This document shows positions 40,153 to 48,746 of a DNA stretch of 64,000 nucleotides, in pieces. The notes under the pieces were generated by a model. The model worked only from the letters and a program-made list of their open reading frames with translations, was not told the origin of the DNA and searched no databases. The position numbers were made by a program, and so were the translations under genes. The stretch lies in NCBI RefSeq assembly GCF_017744555.1, contig NZ_JAGIBD010000005.1, positions 1-64,000 of the forward strand, read 5' to 3'. Position 1 is the stretch's first letter. Each line of letters begins with the position of its first letter. The stretch is from Cellulomonas sp. (GTDB lineage: Bacteria; Actinomycetota; Actinomycetes; Actinomycetales; Cellulomonadaceae).

Positions 40153-42948
40153 TCACCGGGCGAGGTCGTCCAACCATGCGCGTCCCGCGTCGCTGAGCCG
40201 GGCCCGCTCGTGAGCGCGCAGACCGGGAACCGCGCTCAGCCTCGCCGACACGGCCGCCGCGTTCGACCGGAGCGCCGCTGCATCGGTCGCCCCGACGTCG
40301 ACGAGGACCTTCGCGACCTCGACGAGGTGCGAACCCAGCTCCCGCTCGGGGATCGTGAGGACGGCCGCGAAGTCGACCTGCCGGCGTGCCTCTGCGCGTG
40401 ACACGTGGACCAGGTCGGCCAGCACCCCGGGCGCCGTGGCCGCGACGGTCGCCGCCGAGGTCAGCCCCGCCGCCTTCAACGCGGTCGCGGACGCGGCGAA
40501 CGGCGGCACCGAGAGCAGGCCCTCGGAGACGGCCGCCTCCCACATCTCGTCGCGCCGGCGCAACGGCTCGAGCGCCGGGTCGTCCAGGCTCCACTCCCGG
40601 TTCGGCTTGTCCACGGACACCACGCCGTACAGCGCGAGCGCGCGGTCGATCTCGCGGTCCGCGACGAGCACGCACATCGCGTTGTACGCACGCGGACCGA
40701 GGTCGTGCAGGGCGACGGCGCCGATCCGGTTGTGCTCCTCGACCGTCCACGACGCACCGGACGACCCGGCCCCGGTTCCCGTGGTGTGCTTCTCGACGGC
40801 CGCTGCCAGCACCACGACCTGCGCGTCGAGCTCGTCGAGGAACATGACCAGCTGCGGCGACGGCCGAGCTGCCCGTGCTGCGGCGATCGCGGACCTCAGC
40901 TCCCGCCAGGCCGCGTCGAGCCGGCGCACCGCGACCGTCTCCCGGGGCTTCGTCGCCAGGACGTTGAGCGTCACCGCGACGCACGCGTTGAGCAGGCGCA
41001 GCCGGGTCGCCTCGCTCGCGCCGGGCTCGGGCGGGTCGGAGTCCTGCAGACCGCGCCTGGACGGGTCGCCGATCCACGGCAGGTCGGCGGGCGGCTGCGG
41101 CAGCACCGAGGCGGCCGCTCGCGCGGCGGCGGTCGCCCCGCGCGCGGCCCGTTCCGCGTCGGTCCGGCTGCGCTCGGCGAGGTCGGCCGCGACGACCGCC
41201 CGGGCCGTCATCGTGCTCGCCACGGACGCCTGCGCGTCGCGGGCGGACCCGGCGGACCTGGCACGCGCCGCCCAGGCCGCGGCGGCCCGGGCCAGCACGT
41301 CGGTGAGGTCGGCCCAACAGACCGACTCGGCGTCGGACCGCGATGCGGCGTCCCGCTCACCCACCGCGCGTCGCAGAGCCGCCCGGGCCGTGAGCACCTG
41401 CGCGCTCGTGGCCGCCCCCGCGGCCTCCGCCTCCACCACGACGTCGAGGGCGGACCGGGCGGCGAGCACCGCCGTCGCGGCAGTGCGGGCAGCCACGGCC
41501 GACGCGACCGCGCTGCGTGCCGAGCCCGCCGCCGCCCGGGCTGCCGCCGTCGACGACGGTCCGGGCCCGTACCGCGTCGACTCCTCGTACAGCCACTGCG
41601 CGTACCCCTCGGCCACCGCGGCGTCGTCGCGGTCGCGGTAGAGGCTCTCGTGCAGGGCGATCCGGGTGAACGGGTTGTCCTCGAGCAGCGCCGCCGCCGA
41701 GAGCATGCGCCGCACCTCGGCCTTGTCCGTCGTGGCCGGCGGTGCGACCTGCGGCTGGGTCGACGCGACCATGCCGATGCTCTTCCAGCTGCGGCTCCCG
41801 AGCAGCCCCTCGAAGCCGACCCGTTCCCGGTAGCCGTCGGCCAGGGTCAGGAGCACGAACGACGCGACGAGCACGTCGGACGTGGCCGACGGCATGCCCG
41901 TCCCCAGGACGTCCGCGCGCACGATCGTCGAGTCCATCGTGCGCCCGTTGCGCGTCACCACGACGGCGGTCCCGTCCGCCGTCTTGTCGAGGACGACCTT
42001 CCACGGCGTGAACCCGAGCACCGCCGACAGGGCGGTGACGATCGACGACAGCCAGCTCGCCTGCGGCACCTTGGTGACCGCGTCGGACAGGACGGACACG
42101 TCGGTCCCGACGGGCACCTCCAGTCCTCGCGGTGGGTCGGCGCCGAGCTTGCGCAGGATCGCGAGGATCCGCGACGCCGACGGCGCGTCCTGGTCGTCCG
42201 ACGACGTGGCGTCGATCGTGATCCGCAGCCGGCTCGCGAGCCCGTACGACAGCGCGAACGCCCCGCACCCGCCGACGACGGCGGCACCGGCGACGACGGC
42301 GACCAGCGGCCACCGCTGCAGTGCGGGGGCCCACAGCGTGAACATCAGCCCGGACACCACGGCGGCGACGGCCCCCGCGGCGACCCGCCGGCTCGCCTTC
42401 CTGCCGTCGCGGAACGCGAGGCTCGCCGGGTACGCCTGGACGAGCACACGGCCGACCACGAGCCAGCCGAACGTGATCGCGAGCGCCACGGCCGCGGGTG
42501 CCCCGAGAGGCTCCAGGCGTGCCTTCGAGAACGCGGTCCACTGCGTGCCGCGGTCCTGCGCCCAGGTGGTGTCGGTCGTCAGCCGCACGACGTCGGGGTC
42601 CTTGGCGTCGAGCTTCTTGGCGGCCGCGAGCAGCTCGGGTGCGTTCGCCGGGCGCGGGGAGGCCTCGGCGGCCTTGACGAGCTTGTCGGCCTCCGCCTGG
42701 TTGCGTCGCGCGGCGCGGGTCTCGGCGGGGCACAACGTGCCGGTATCGCGGCGCGCGAGGGCGTCGAGCTCCTGCTCGCGCTCGTCCAGCAGCGTCAGTG
42801 CCGCGCCGGGGTCGGCCGCGCGCACCAGCTCGGCCGCTCGCGCGCACAGCACGTCCGACGCACCCTGCGAGGCGGCCGGGAGAAGCAGGACCATCGCGGC
42901 GGCCGCCGCGACCACGGCCGACCACCTGATGAGCCCCCGCGCTGACAC
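40153..42948 (-). CDS. Large Ala-rich membrane protein with C-terminal helical hairpin domain
   Basis: I do not recognise this 931-residue protein as a named family. It opens with a signal peptide or first helix (about 8-30), followed by a Cys-containing extracytoplasmic segment (two Cys at 35 and 73). Three closely spaced membrane helices follow at about 149-172, 189-210 and 213-237. The long cytoplasmic part contains a region at ~250-470 with LLTLADGYRERVGFEGLLGS. An extremely Ala-rich helical stretch spans about 500-680. The last ~100 residues (LTSAATVAATAPGVLADLV, then VDVGATDAAALRSNAAAVS) resemble the helix-hairpin-helix-like DUF4332. Start GTG 42948 is well supported by AAGGAGG nine bases upstream. 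Confidence 0.72.
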   Translation of the reverse strand: MSARGLIRWSAVVAAAAAMVLLLPAASQGASDVLCARAAELVRAADPGAALTLLDEREQELDALARRDTGTLCPAETRAARRNQAEADKLVKAAEASPRPANAPELLAAAKKLDAKDPDVVRLTTDTTWAQDRGTQWTAFSKARLEPLGAPAAVALAITFGWLVVGRVLVQAYPASLAFRDGRKASRRVAAGAVAAVVSGLMFTLWAPALQRWPLVAVVAGAAVVGGCGAFALSYGLASRLRITIDATSSDDQDAPSASRILAILRKLGADPPRGLEVPVGTDVSVLSDAVTKVPQASWLSSIVTALSAVLGFTPWKVVLDKTADGTAVVVTRNGRTMDSTIVRADVLGTGMPSATSDVLVASFVLLTLADGYRERVGFEGLLGSRSWKSIGMVASTQPQVAPPATTDKAEVRRMLSAAALLEDNPFTRIALHESLYRDRDDAAVAEGYAQWLYEESTRYGPGPSSTAAARAAAGSARSAVASAVAARTAATAVLAARSALDVVVEAEAAGAATSAQVLTARAALRRAVGERDAASRSDAESVCWADLTDVLARAAAAWAARARSAGSARDAQASVASTMTARAVVAADLAERSRTDAERAARGATAAARAAASVLPQPPADLPWIGDPSRRGLQDSDPPEPGASEATRLRLLNACVAVTLNVLATKPRETVAVRRLDAAWRELRSAIAAARAARPSPQLVMFLDELDAQVVVLAAAVEKHTTGTGAGSSGASWTVEEHNRIGAVALHDLGPRAYNAMCVLVADREIDRALALYGVVSVDKPNREWSLDDPALEPLRRRDEMWEAAVSEGLLSVPPFAASATALKAAGLTSAATVAATAPGVLADLVHVSRAEARRQVDFAAVLTIPERELGSHLVEVAKVLVDVGATDAAALRSNAAAVSARLSAVPGLRAHERARLSDAGRAWLDDLAR

Positions 42949-43143
42949 CCGGGCCGCCTCCTTGAGCGCTGATGCCTGCTCGCGGGACCCAGGTTCCTCT
43001 TCCGGCCCGTCGCGCGCACGTGGACGGTCGACGGGCCGTTCGACTCCGGGCCGACGTGCGGCGCCTGACCCGTCCAGGCGTCGGACGAGACGGCAGCGCC
43101 GTTCGGCCGCGTCGACGTCACGGAGCAGCCGCACGCAGCACGA

Positions 43144-43179
43144 AGGCCCCTGACTCCCGTCGCCGCGGGTCAGAGGCCT
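43144..43179 (-). terminator. Terminator after tRNA-Asn
   Basis: Bases 43144-43154 pair with 43169-43179 with one mismatch, forming a hairpin that begins seven bases after the tRNA-Asn 3' end. The rest of the 42949-43185 gap has no clear gene. Confidence 0.65.
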
Positions 43180-43185
43180 CTGGTG

Positions 43186-43261
<76 letters not shown>

Positions 43262-43340
43262 TCGTGCGGGAAGAAACTCTAGCAGCCGTTCAGGGGTGCC
43301 TCTGACCATGCCGGAGCCGTCGCGAGCGGCCCCGGAACGG

Positions 43341-43853
43341 TCACCGGGGGAGCCCGACGGTGTCCCGGACCTCGGCCTCAGCAGCGTCGACGGCGGCCGT
43401 GACGGCGGGGTCGGCGAGGTCGACGACCCCGTCGGGGATCACCTGGGTGAAGAGCTCGCCGTCCTCGTCGCGACGCAGCGCGACCCGCACGCGTCGCCCG
43501 TCGGGCACGGCCGCGGTGACGACGTGCACCACGGACTGCTGGACCCGTTCGCGGAACGTCTGGCTGAACGTCCGCGCACCGGGCTCCTCGGGGAACACGA
43601 TCTGGCTGGTCGCCCCCCACACCCACCGCACGCTCAGGGTGCGCGTGGCTGGGTCGAGCGTCCCGCCGTCCACGTCGCACCACGGCGACCGGGCGACCTC
43701 GTCGCTGTTGAGCACGTGGAGGGCGCGTCGGGTCGCGACGACCCACTGGCCGTCGGCGAGCTCGGTGCTCGCGAGGACGGTGTCGCCGGACCGCAGGTCG
43801 AGCCGGGCGCGTTCGGCGGCGGGGAGGCGGCGCCGTCGGGAGAACAGTGGCAC
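43341..43853 (-). CDS. Conserved-looking hypothetical protein (170 aa)
   Basis: The product starts FSRRRRLPAAERARLDLRSGDTVLASTEL after GTG 43853 and contains a beta-rich core with WVVATRRALHVLN, VRWVWGATSQIVFPEEPGARTFSQTFRERVQQSVVH and RRVRVALRRDEDGELFTQV. This looks like a small PH-like or beta-barrel fold that handles a ligand, as seen in many actinobacterial hypothetical proteins, but I cannot name it. No membrane segment or signal peptide is seen. It lies between two tRNA genes on the same strand. An in-frame start at 43892 is possible; no clear ribosome-binding site distinguishes them. Confidence 0.75.
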   Translation of the reverse strand: MPLFSRRRRLPAAERARLDLRSGDTVLASTELADGQWVVATRRALHVLNSDEVARSPWCDVDGGTLDPATRTLSVRWVWGATSQIVFPEEPGARTFSQTFRERVQQSVVHVVTAAVPDGRRVRVALRRDEDGELFTQVIPDGVVDLADPAVTAAVDAAEAEVRDTVGLPR

Positions 43854-43938
43854 CGCATCACGGTACCGGCGCTCGACGGCGGTCCCGCGCACCCCGCCGC
43901 GACCAGATGCCCGTACGGCGACGTCGCGTCACGCTGGG

Positions 43939-44012
43939 TGGGGCAGGTGGGGCTTGAACCCACGACCCACGGATTATGAGTCCGCTGCTCTGACCGGCTG
44001 AGCTACTGCCCC
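43939..44012 (-). tRNA. tRNA with CAT anticodon (tRNA-Met, or tRNA-Ile2)
   Basis: A complete 74-base cloverleaf is formed: acceptor GGGGCAG/CTGCCCC, anticodon stem-loop GGACTCATAATCC with CAT, T arm GTGGGTTCAAGCCCCAC and discriminator A; CCA is not encoded. CAT reads Met, but the same anticodon is found in tRNA-Ile2 after lysidine modification by TilS. The perfect G1-C72 pair rules out an initiator tRNA. Confidence 0.92.
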
Positions 44013-44125
44013 CGAGGACGCCGCTCAGGTTACGGCACCACCCCCAGGTGCCTCCGGTCGCCGACACGCCTCGGGTCTGCCAGCATCGGCGCGTCCGCCG
44101 CGGACCCACGAGGACGGAGACGGTC

Positions 44126-44935
44126 ATGACGACGCAGCAGGCGACCGCGCACGCGGCGCGTTCCTGGGAGGTGGCGGCCCGGCTCGGGTACGTCGTGAGC
44201 GGTGTGCTGCACGCGCTGATCGGCCTGCTCGCGCTGAGGCTCGCGCTCGGTGACACGTCGCAGGAGGCGGACCAGTCGGGTGCGCTGCAGACGGTCGCAC
44301 AGACGCCGTTCGGTGCCGTGGTGCTGTGGTTCGCCGTCGTGGCCTTCGCCGCGCTGGGCGCCTGGCAGGCCGCGATCGCGCTCCGGGGCCGGCCCGGCGG
44401 GTCGCCAGGGCTGGGCGAACGGTCGACGGGCGACCGGGCCAAGGCGGGCGGGAAGGCCGTCGTCTACCTGGCACTGGCGGCGACGTCGTACGCGTTCGCG
44501 ACGGGCGGCGGGAAGTCGAGCGACCAGCAGACGACGGACACGACGACGCGGCTGATGCAGGCGCCCGGCGGCCGGGTGCTGGTCGGTGCGGTGGGCGTGG
44601 CGGTGGTCGTCGTCGGCGTCTACCACGTGGTCAAGGGTGCGCGGCAGAAGTTCCTCGAGGACCTGCGCGGGCTGCCGGGCGGGCGCGCCGGCACGGCCGT
44701 GCGGTGGTCGGGGATGGTCGGGTACGTGGCGAAGGGCGTCGCGCTGGCGATCGTCGGTGTGCTGTTCGTGCTGGCCGCCTGGCATGCGAACCCGCAGGAG
44801 GCGGGGGGCATCGACACGGCGTTGCGGACGCTGCAGCGGCAGCCTGCGGGTGATCTCCTGCTGGCGCTCGTGGCGGTGGGCCTCATGGCGTTCGGGGTCT
44901 ACTCGTTCGTCCGCGCGAGGTTCGGGAAGGTGTGA
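44126..44935 (+). CDS. DUF1206 membrane protein
   Basis: This 269-residue protein has three internal repeats, each a pair of membrane helices: ARLGYVVSGVLHALIGLLAL, KAVVYLALAATSYAFATGGG and GMVGYVAKGVALAIVGVLFV. The Gly-Tyr/Val-Val/Ala-[SK]-G-V motif is characteristic of DUF1206. Partner helices include VVLWFAVVAFAALGAWQA and LLLALVAVGLMAFGVYSF. It has about six helices and an unknown role. The upstream ACGGAGACGGTC may serve as a ribosome-binding site. It is divergent from the tRNA at 43939-44012. Confidence 0.88.
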   Translation: MTTQQATAHAARSWEVAARLGYVVSGVLHALIGLLALRLALGDTSQEADQSGALQTVAQTPFGAVVLWFAVVAFAALGAWQAAIALRGRPGGSPGLGERSTGDRAKAGGKAVVYLALAATSYAFATGGGKSSDQQTTDTTTRLMQAPGGRVLVGAVGVAVVVVGVYHVVKGARQKFLEDLRGLPGGRAGTAVRWSGMVGYVAKGVALAIVGVLFVLAAWHANPQEAGGIDTALRTLQRQPAGDLLLALVAVGLMAFGVYSFVRARFGKV

Positions 44936-45058
44936 CGGGCCGCTGACCTGCGGCGACACCTGGACGGGCGTCCAGGAGGCGCGCGCACTCATCCGGACCG
45001 TCCGGATGCGTCCGATCTGAAATCACCCGTTTGCCGACGAAACAGGTGCTGGACGTAC

Positions 45059-45087
45059 TTGCACAAGTGTCCAGATTCGGTCATAGT
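45059..45087 (+). promoter_or_regulatory. Promoter of riboswitch-bldC transcript
   Basis: TTGCAC (45059-45064) and CATAGT (45082-45087) are separated by exactly 17 bases. Transcription would start near 45094, at the first bases of the riboswitch aptamer. The remaining gap 44936-45058 shows no gene. Confidence 0.65.
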
Positions 45088-45094
45088 TCCTTTG

Positions 45095-45172
45095 TCAGCG
45101 ACAACGGCAAACCCGCTGCAAGGCGGGGACGCAAAGCCACGGGGCCCACGAGGCCAGCCGAGCTACCGAACG
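45095..45172 (+). promoter_or_regulatory. Cyclic-di-GMP-I (GEMM) riboswitch
   Basis: The segment contains the conserved GEMM blocks in order: GGCAAACC, a hairpin CCGCTGCAAGGCGG with a GCAA tetraloop, the diagnostic GGGACGCAAAGCCACGGG, a short GGCC/GGCC helix, and AGCCGAGCTACCG, which closes the second helix with its tetraloop receptor. This is the c-di-GMP-I aptamer. It ends a few bases before AAGGAG (45175-45180), the ribosome-binding site of the bldC homologue, so ligand binding could gate translation. I see no separate terminator hairpin, which favours translational control. Confidence 0.88.
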
Positions 45173-45186
45173 ACAAGGAGAACGAC

Positions 45187-45411
45187 ATGGCTCTGTCCAC
45201 CCCCACCACGGACGCCCCCCTCTCGCAGGGTGCCCTGCTCACGCCCGGTGAGGTGGCTGTGCTGTTCCGCGTGGACCCCAAGACGGTCACCCGCTGGGCC
45301 CAGGCCGGCAAGCTGTCGGCCGTCCGCACCCTCGGCGGCCACCGCCGGTTCCACGAGGCCGAGGTGCGCCAGCTCCTCACGGGCGTCCCCACGCAGCGCG
45401 CGGGCGAGTGA
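45187..45411 (+). CDS. bldC: BldC-family MerR-like DNA-binding protein
   Basis: This 74-residue protein is a single winged helix-turn-helix: LLTPGEVAVLFRVDPKTVTRWAQAGKLSAVRTLGGHRRFHEAEV. It is nearly identical in pattern to Streptomyces BldC, a developmental regulator that binds head-to-tail on direct repeats. No effector domain is present. AAGGAG lies six bases before the ATG. A c-di-GMP riboswitch occupies the leader, so its synthesis should respond to c-di-GMP. An upstream in-frame ATG at 45031 would translate through the riboswitch and is rejected. In non-sporulating relatives the homologue has other, mostly unknown targets. Confidence 0.93.
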   Translation: MALSTPTTDAPLSQGALLTPGEVAVLFRVDPKTVTRWAQAGKLSAVRTLGGHRRFHEAEVRQLLTGVPTQRAGE

Positions 45412-45450
45412 CCGCTTCACAGCTCTGAGTCCCGGCAGCTCCGGGGCACG

Positions 45451-45489
45451 ACGACGCCGGTGGTGACGACGAGTCACCACCGGCGTCGT
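45451..45489. terminator. Bidirectional terminator between bldC and tetR
   Basis: Bases 45451-45467 pair perfectly with 45473-45489, a 17-bp stem with a five-base loop GACGA. It lies between convergent genes, 39 bases after bldC and 26 bases after the TetR gene. Confidence 0.85.
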
Positions 45490-45515
45490 GCTGTGCGGGG
45501 GAGATGCACCAGCGC

Positions 45516-46058
45516 TCAGTGCACCGCGTCGAGCACCGCGCGGCACACGTCGTCGAGCGAGCGCTCCGGCTGGAACGCCAGCCACTCGAGGCCCGCGAGC
45601 AACGTGCCCCCGAAGATGGTGGCCGCGGTGATCGACGGGTCGCGCTCGGGCCACGCGTCGGCGACCACGGCCGCGAACGTGCCGATCGAGTCGTCGCGCA
45701 GCTGCCGGATCGAGTCCTGCCAGGACCGTCCGGTGCGGAACGCCTCGGCGACCATCACCTTCGCGAAGTCCGGGTGCTGGTGCACCTGCCGCAGCAGCTC
45801 CGCGACGAGCGCCTCGACGGCCTCGCGGCCGTGCAGCCCGTCGGCCGCCGTCCGCAGCGCCGCCGTCAACCGGCTGACGCCTTCGGCGATGATCGCCTCG
45901 AAGAGCCCGGTCTTCGACCCGAAGTTGTAGAACACGCTGCCCTTGGCCACGTGCGCGGCGGCGGCGATCTCGTCGACGGAGGTCGCGCTGAACCCTCGTT
46001 CGGCGACCAGCGCGAGCGCCGCCTCGACGATGTGCTGCCGGGTGTCCGTCGACCTCAT
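45516..46058 (-). CDS. TetR-family repressor
   Basis: This 180-residue protein has the TetR N-terminal helix-turn-helix: TRQHIVEAALALVAERGFSATSVDEIAAAAHVAKGSVFYNFGSK. The C-terminal ligand domain is all-helical and typical in length. It is last in a three-gene minus-strand operon behind a degenerate ABC ATPase and a YhgE-type membrane protein, with gaps of about 22 bases. The 14-bp palindrome before the operon is its probable operator, giving autoregulation. The inducer is unknown. Confidence 0.9.
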   Translation of the reverse strand: MRSTDTRQHIVEAALALVAERGFSATSVDEIAAAAHVAKGSVFYNFGSKTGLFEAIIAEGVSRLTAALRTAADGLHGREAVEALVAELLRQVHQHPDFAKVMVAEAFRTGRSWQDSIRQLRDDSIGTFAAVVADAWPERDPSITAATIFGGTLLAGLEWLAFQPERSLDDVCRAVLDAVH

Positions 46059-46080
46059 GGCGGTCAGCCTCCCAGACGGT

Positions 46081-48000
46081 TCAGATCGACAGTGCCGGGT
46101 GCAGCCGGCTCAGGGTCCACGTGCGCATCCGGCCCGCACGCCACGACGTCACGGCCAGCGAACCCAGCAGCAGCACGACCATGTAGGCGACGGCGGACCA
46201 GAGCCGTGCGTCGGGGTCGCCGGTGAGCAGCGACCGTAGCCCGTCGACGCCGTAGCTCAGCGGCAGCAGCGGGTGGATGGCCCGGAAGAACGCGGGGGAG
46301 GTCTCGACCGGGTACGTGCCGCCGGCCGACGCGAGCTGGAGGACGAGCAGCGCGAGCGTCGTCACGCGACCCGCGGCGGTCCCGAGCAGGGACAGGATGG
46401 TCTGCTGCAGGGCCAGGAACGCGGCGACCACGAGCAGCAGGAACGCGAGCGCTCCGACGGGGTGGGTGGGGTCGAGCCCGACGAGCCGCATCACGCCGAG
46501 CAGCGCCGCGACCTGCACCACGCCGACGAGGGCCGCGGGGAGGTAGCCGGCGAGGGCCGTGCGCCACCCGGGCAGGGGTGTCGCGAGCGCGCGCGGCGGC
46601 ACGGGCCGCAGGATCATCCACGTGACGACCCCGCCGAGGAACAGGGCGAGCGGCAGGAAGAACGGCGCGATGCCCTCGCCGAACCCCTCGGCGGTCGCGA
46701 CGTCGTCGGTCGACAGCGTGACCGGTGTGGCCAGGGTCGCGGCGCGGGCCGCGCGCTGGTCGGCCGTGTCGTCCGGCACCTTGTCGGCACCCTGCGCGAG
46801 GGAGTCGGCGAGCGTGCCGGTGCCGTCGGTGAGCTGGTCGGTGCCGTCGGCGAGCGTGCCGGCACCCGCGGCCAGCGACCGCGCACCGTCGGCGACCTGC
46901 GCGGTCCCGTCCGCCAGCGACGACGCACCCGACGCCAGGCTCGACGACCCGGCGGCGACCTGCGACGTGCCGTCCCGCAGCGCGGCTGCCCCGTCGGCGG
47001 TGGCCCGGGCGCCGTCGTCGAGCGCACCGAGGCTGCTGCGTGCCGAGGCGAGCGCCGCGCCGTCGGGGAGCGCCTTCGAGGTCTGCTGGAGCTTGCCGAG
47101 CAACGCCGCGGCCGTCGGGTCGCCCGCCTGTGCCTGGGTCGCGAGGTAAGCGCCGACGTCGGTGAGCGTGCCCGACGCTGCGGGGAGCGCGGCGGCGAGC
47201 GCGTCGACCTGGCCGACGGCCGCGTGCACACCGGCGGCGACCTGGGCGCTCCCGTCCGCGACCTGCGCCGCCCCGTCGGCGGTCCGGTCCGCGCCCGTCG
47301 CGAGCGTGCGGGCACCCGAGTCGAGACGAGCGGCCCCGTCGGCGGCCTTCCGGGCACCCGACGCTAGCGTGCCCGCGCCGTCGGCGACGCTGTGCGCTCC
47401 GCCACCGAGCTGCGATGCCGCATCCCGCAGCCGCAGCGCTCCGTCGGACGCCGAGGCGAGCCCGTCGTGCGCCTGCCCGAGACCGACGAGGACGGCGTCG
47501 ACGGCCTGCTCGCCCGCGGTGGCGGACACCGCGGCGCGGATCCGCTCCATCGCGGACCGGCCGAGCGAGCTCACGAGGAACGAGTTGGCGTCGTCGTACG
47601 TGACGTCGATCTGGGCGGCCGTCGGGGTGTCGCCGCCCGCTGAGACCAGGTCGGCCGAGAAGTCGGCCGGCACGGTCACGGCGAAGTAGTACCGCCCGTC
47701 GTGCACGCCGTCGGTGGCCTCGGCGGCGTCGGTGACGACCCAGTCGAGGTCCTTCGACGACGTCAGCTGCTCGACGAGGTCGTCGCCCGCGTGCACCGCG
47801 GTGCCGTCGCGCTGCGCACCGGTGTCGCTGTTCACGAGCGCGACGGGCAGCCGGTCGAGGTGTCCAGTCGGGTTCCAGAAGGCCCAGAGGTACAGCACGC
47901 CGTACAGGAGCGGCACGGCGATCATCGCGACGACGGCGAGGCGCGGCAGGGTGCCGCGGCCGAAGCGGCGCAGCTCGTTGCCTGAGGTGAACGGGAGCAC
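46081..48000 (-). CDS. YhgE/Pip-family membrane exporter component
   Basis: This 639-residue protein has one N-terminal helix (about 18-40: LPRLAVVAMIAVPLLYGVLYLWAF). An extracytoplasmic domain follows with ALVNSDTGAQRDG and YYFAVTVPADFSADL, typical of YhgE/Pip (phage infection protein) family members. Residues ~175-435 are a long coiled region of DGAxxLxxGA repeats. Five C-terminal helices resembling an ABC-2 permease follow (FLPLALFLGGVVTWM to AVAYMVVLLLGSLAV). Such proteins are thought to export compounds or act as phage receptors. GTG start with AAGGA upstream. It is co-transcribed with an ATPase-like protein and a TetR repressor. Confidence 0.9.
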   Translation of the reverse strand: MLPFTSGNELRRFGRGTLPRLAVVAMIAVPLLYGVLYLWAFWNPTGHLDRLPVALVNSDTGAQRDGTAVHAGDDLVEQLTSSKDLDWVVTDAAEATDGVHDGRYYFAVTVPADFSADLVSAGGDTPTAAQIDVTYDDANSFLVSSLGRSAMERIRAAVSATAGEQAVDAVLVGLGQAHDGLASASDGALRLRDAASQLGGGAHSVADGAGTLASGARKAADGAARLDSGARTLATGADRTADGAAQVADGSAQVAAGVHAAVGQVDALAAALPAASGTLTDVGAYLATQAQAGDPTAAALLGKLQQTSKALPDGAALASARSSLGALDDGARATADGAAALRDGTSQVAAGSSSLASGASSLADGTAQVADGARSLAAGAGTLADGTDQLTDGTGTLADSLAQGADKVPDDTADQRAARAATLATPVTLSTDDVATAEGFGEGIAPFFLPLALFLGGVVTWMILRPVPPRALATPLPGWRTALAGYLPAALVGVVQVAALLGVMRLVGLDPTHPVGALAFLLLVVAAFLALQQTILSLLGTAAGRVTTLALLVLQLASAGGTYPVETSPAFFRAIHPLLPLSYGVDGLRSLLTGDPDARLWSAVAYMVVLLLGSLAVTSWRAGRMRTWTLSRLHPALSI

Positions 48001-48023
48001 GAGGGGTCCTTCGTGTCGGAGGG

Positions 48024-48731
48024 TCAGTCGAGGTGGGGGCCGGTCGCGAGCGCGACGACGGTCGGTCTGCGGGTCCACCGCATGCGGTCGACCTCGTCGG
48101 ACGACGCGCATGACGCGACGACCGTGAGCCCGTCGGCGGCGAGCGCCTCGAGCCGCGACCAGACGAGCTGGCGACGTGCGTCGTCGTGCACCTGGTCGAC
48201 GTCGTCGACGACGAGCAGGTCGGGCTGCTGGACGAGCGCGAGCCCGATCCGCAGCAGCAGGAGGTCGACCTCGTCGAGGTCCCAGACGAGCGTCCCGGGT
48301 GCGGGTACCGCACGGTCGCCGAACGCCCGGGCGAGCCGTGCGGTGGTGACCGTCGAGGTGACGGCGGGCGTGCGCCGGTACCAGGCGGCGAGCCAGCCGA
48401 GCCGTTCGCGCAGCAGCGCCCCGACCGTGACGGACTCGTCGAGCTCGTCGATGCCGGTGAACCCGGCCAGCGCGGCGACGCGCTGCACGGATCGGCGCTC
48501 GGCCGGGAGCGGGTGCCCCAGCACGGTCAGCCGGGAGTCGCGGTCCGGCACCATCCGGCCGGCGAGCGTGAGCAGCAGGCTCGTGCGTCCGCCGCCCTGG
48601 GGCCCGTGCAGGATCGTGAGCGTGCCGGGGTCGATCGTCATGTCGACCGGGCCGTAGACGACGCCGCGGCGGCCGTGCAGCGCGAGATCGCGGGCGTCGA
48701 CGGCGGGCGGCGGGGTGGCGAGGTCGGTCAT
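48024..48731 (-). CDS. ABC ATPase-like protein with degenerate nucleotide-binding motifs
   Basis: This 235-residue protein aligns with ABC nucleotide-binding domains, but key residues differ. Walker A reads GPQGGGRTS (43-51) with Arg49 in place of the invariant Lys. The signature LSGGQ is replaced by a WDLDEVDLLLLRIGLAL helix. Walker B LLVVDDVD has Asp177 where the catalytic Glu is expected, and the switch His is missing (VVASCASSDE). It is first in the operon with the YhgE-type protein and TetR regulator. It may bind ATP weakly, regulate the membrane partner, or be structural. AAGGAGG precedes its ATG. Confidence 0.82.
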   Translation of the reverse strand: MTDLATPPPAVDARDLALHGRRGVVYGPVDMTIDPGTLTILHGPQGGGRTSLLLTLAGRMVPDRDSRLTVLGHPLPAERRSVQRVAALAGFTGIDELDESVTVGALLRERLGWLAAWYRRTPAVTSTVTTARLARAFGDRAVPAPGTLVWDLDEVDLLLLRIGLALVQQPDLLVVDDVDQVHDDARRQLVWSRLEALAADGLTVVASCASSDEVDRMRWTRRPTVVALATGPHLD

Positions 48732-48746
48732 GGTGAGCCTCCTTGA

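Noticed and set aside
45031..45186. N-terminal extension of the BldC homologue from an upstream ATG
   Set aside because: The extension would be translated from the riboswitch and promoter region, and the internal ATG has a strong ribosome-binding site and matches the BldC start.
46614..47400. Ala/Gly/Asp periodic repeats as a possible repetitive DNA element
   Set aside because: They are the known coiled DGAxxLxxGA region of YhgE/Pip proteins.
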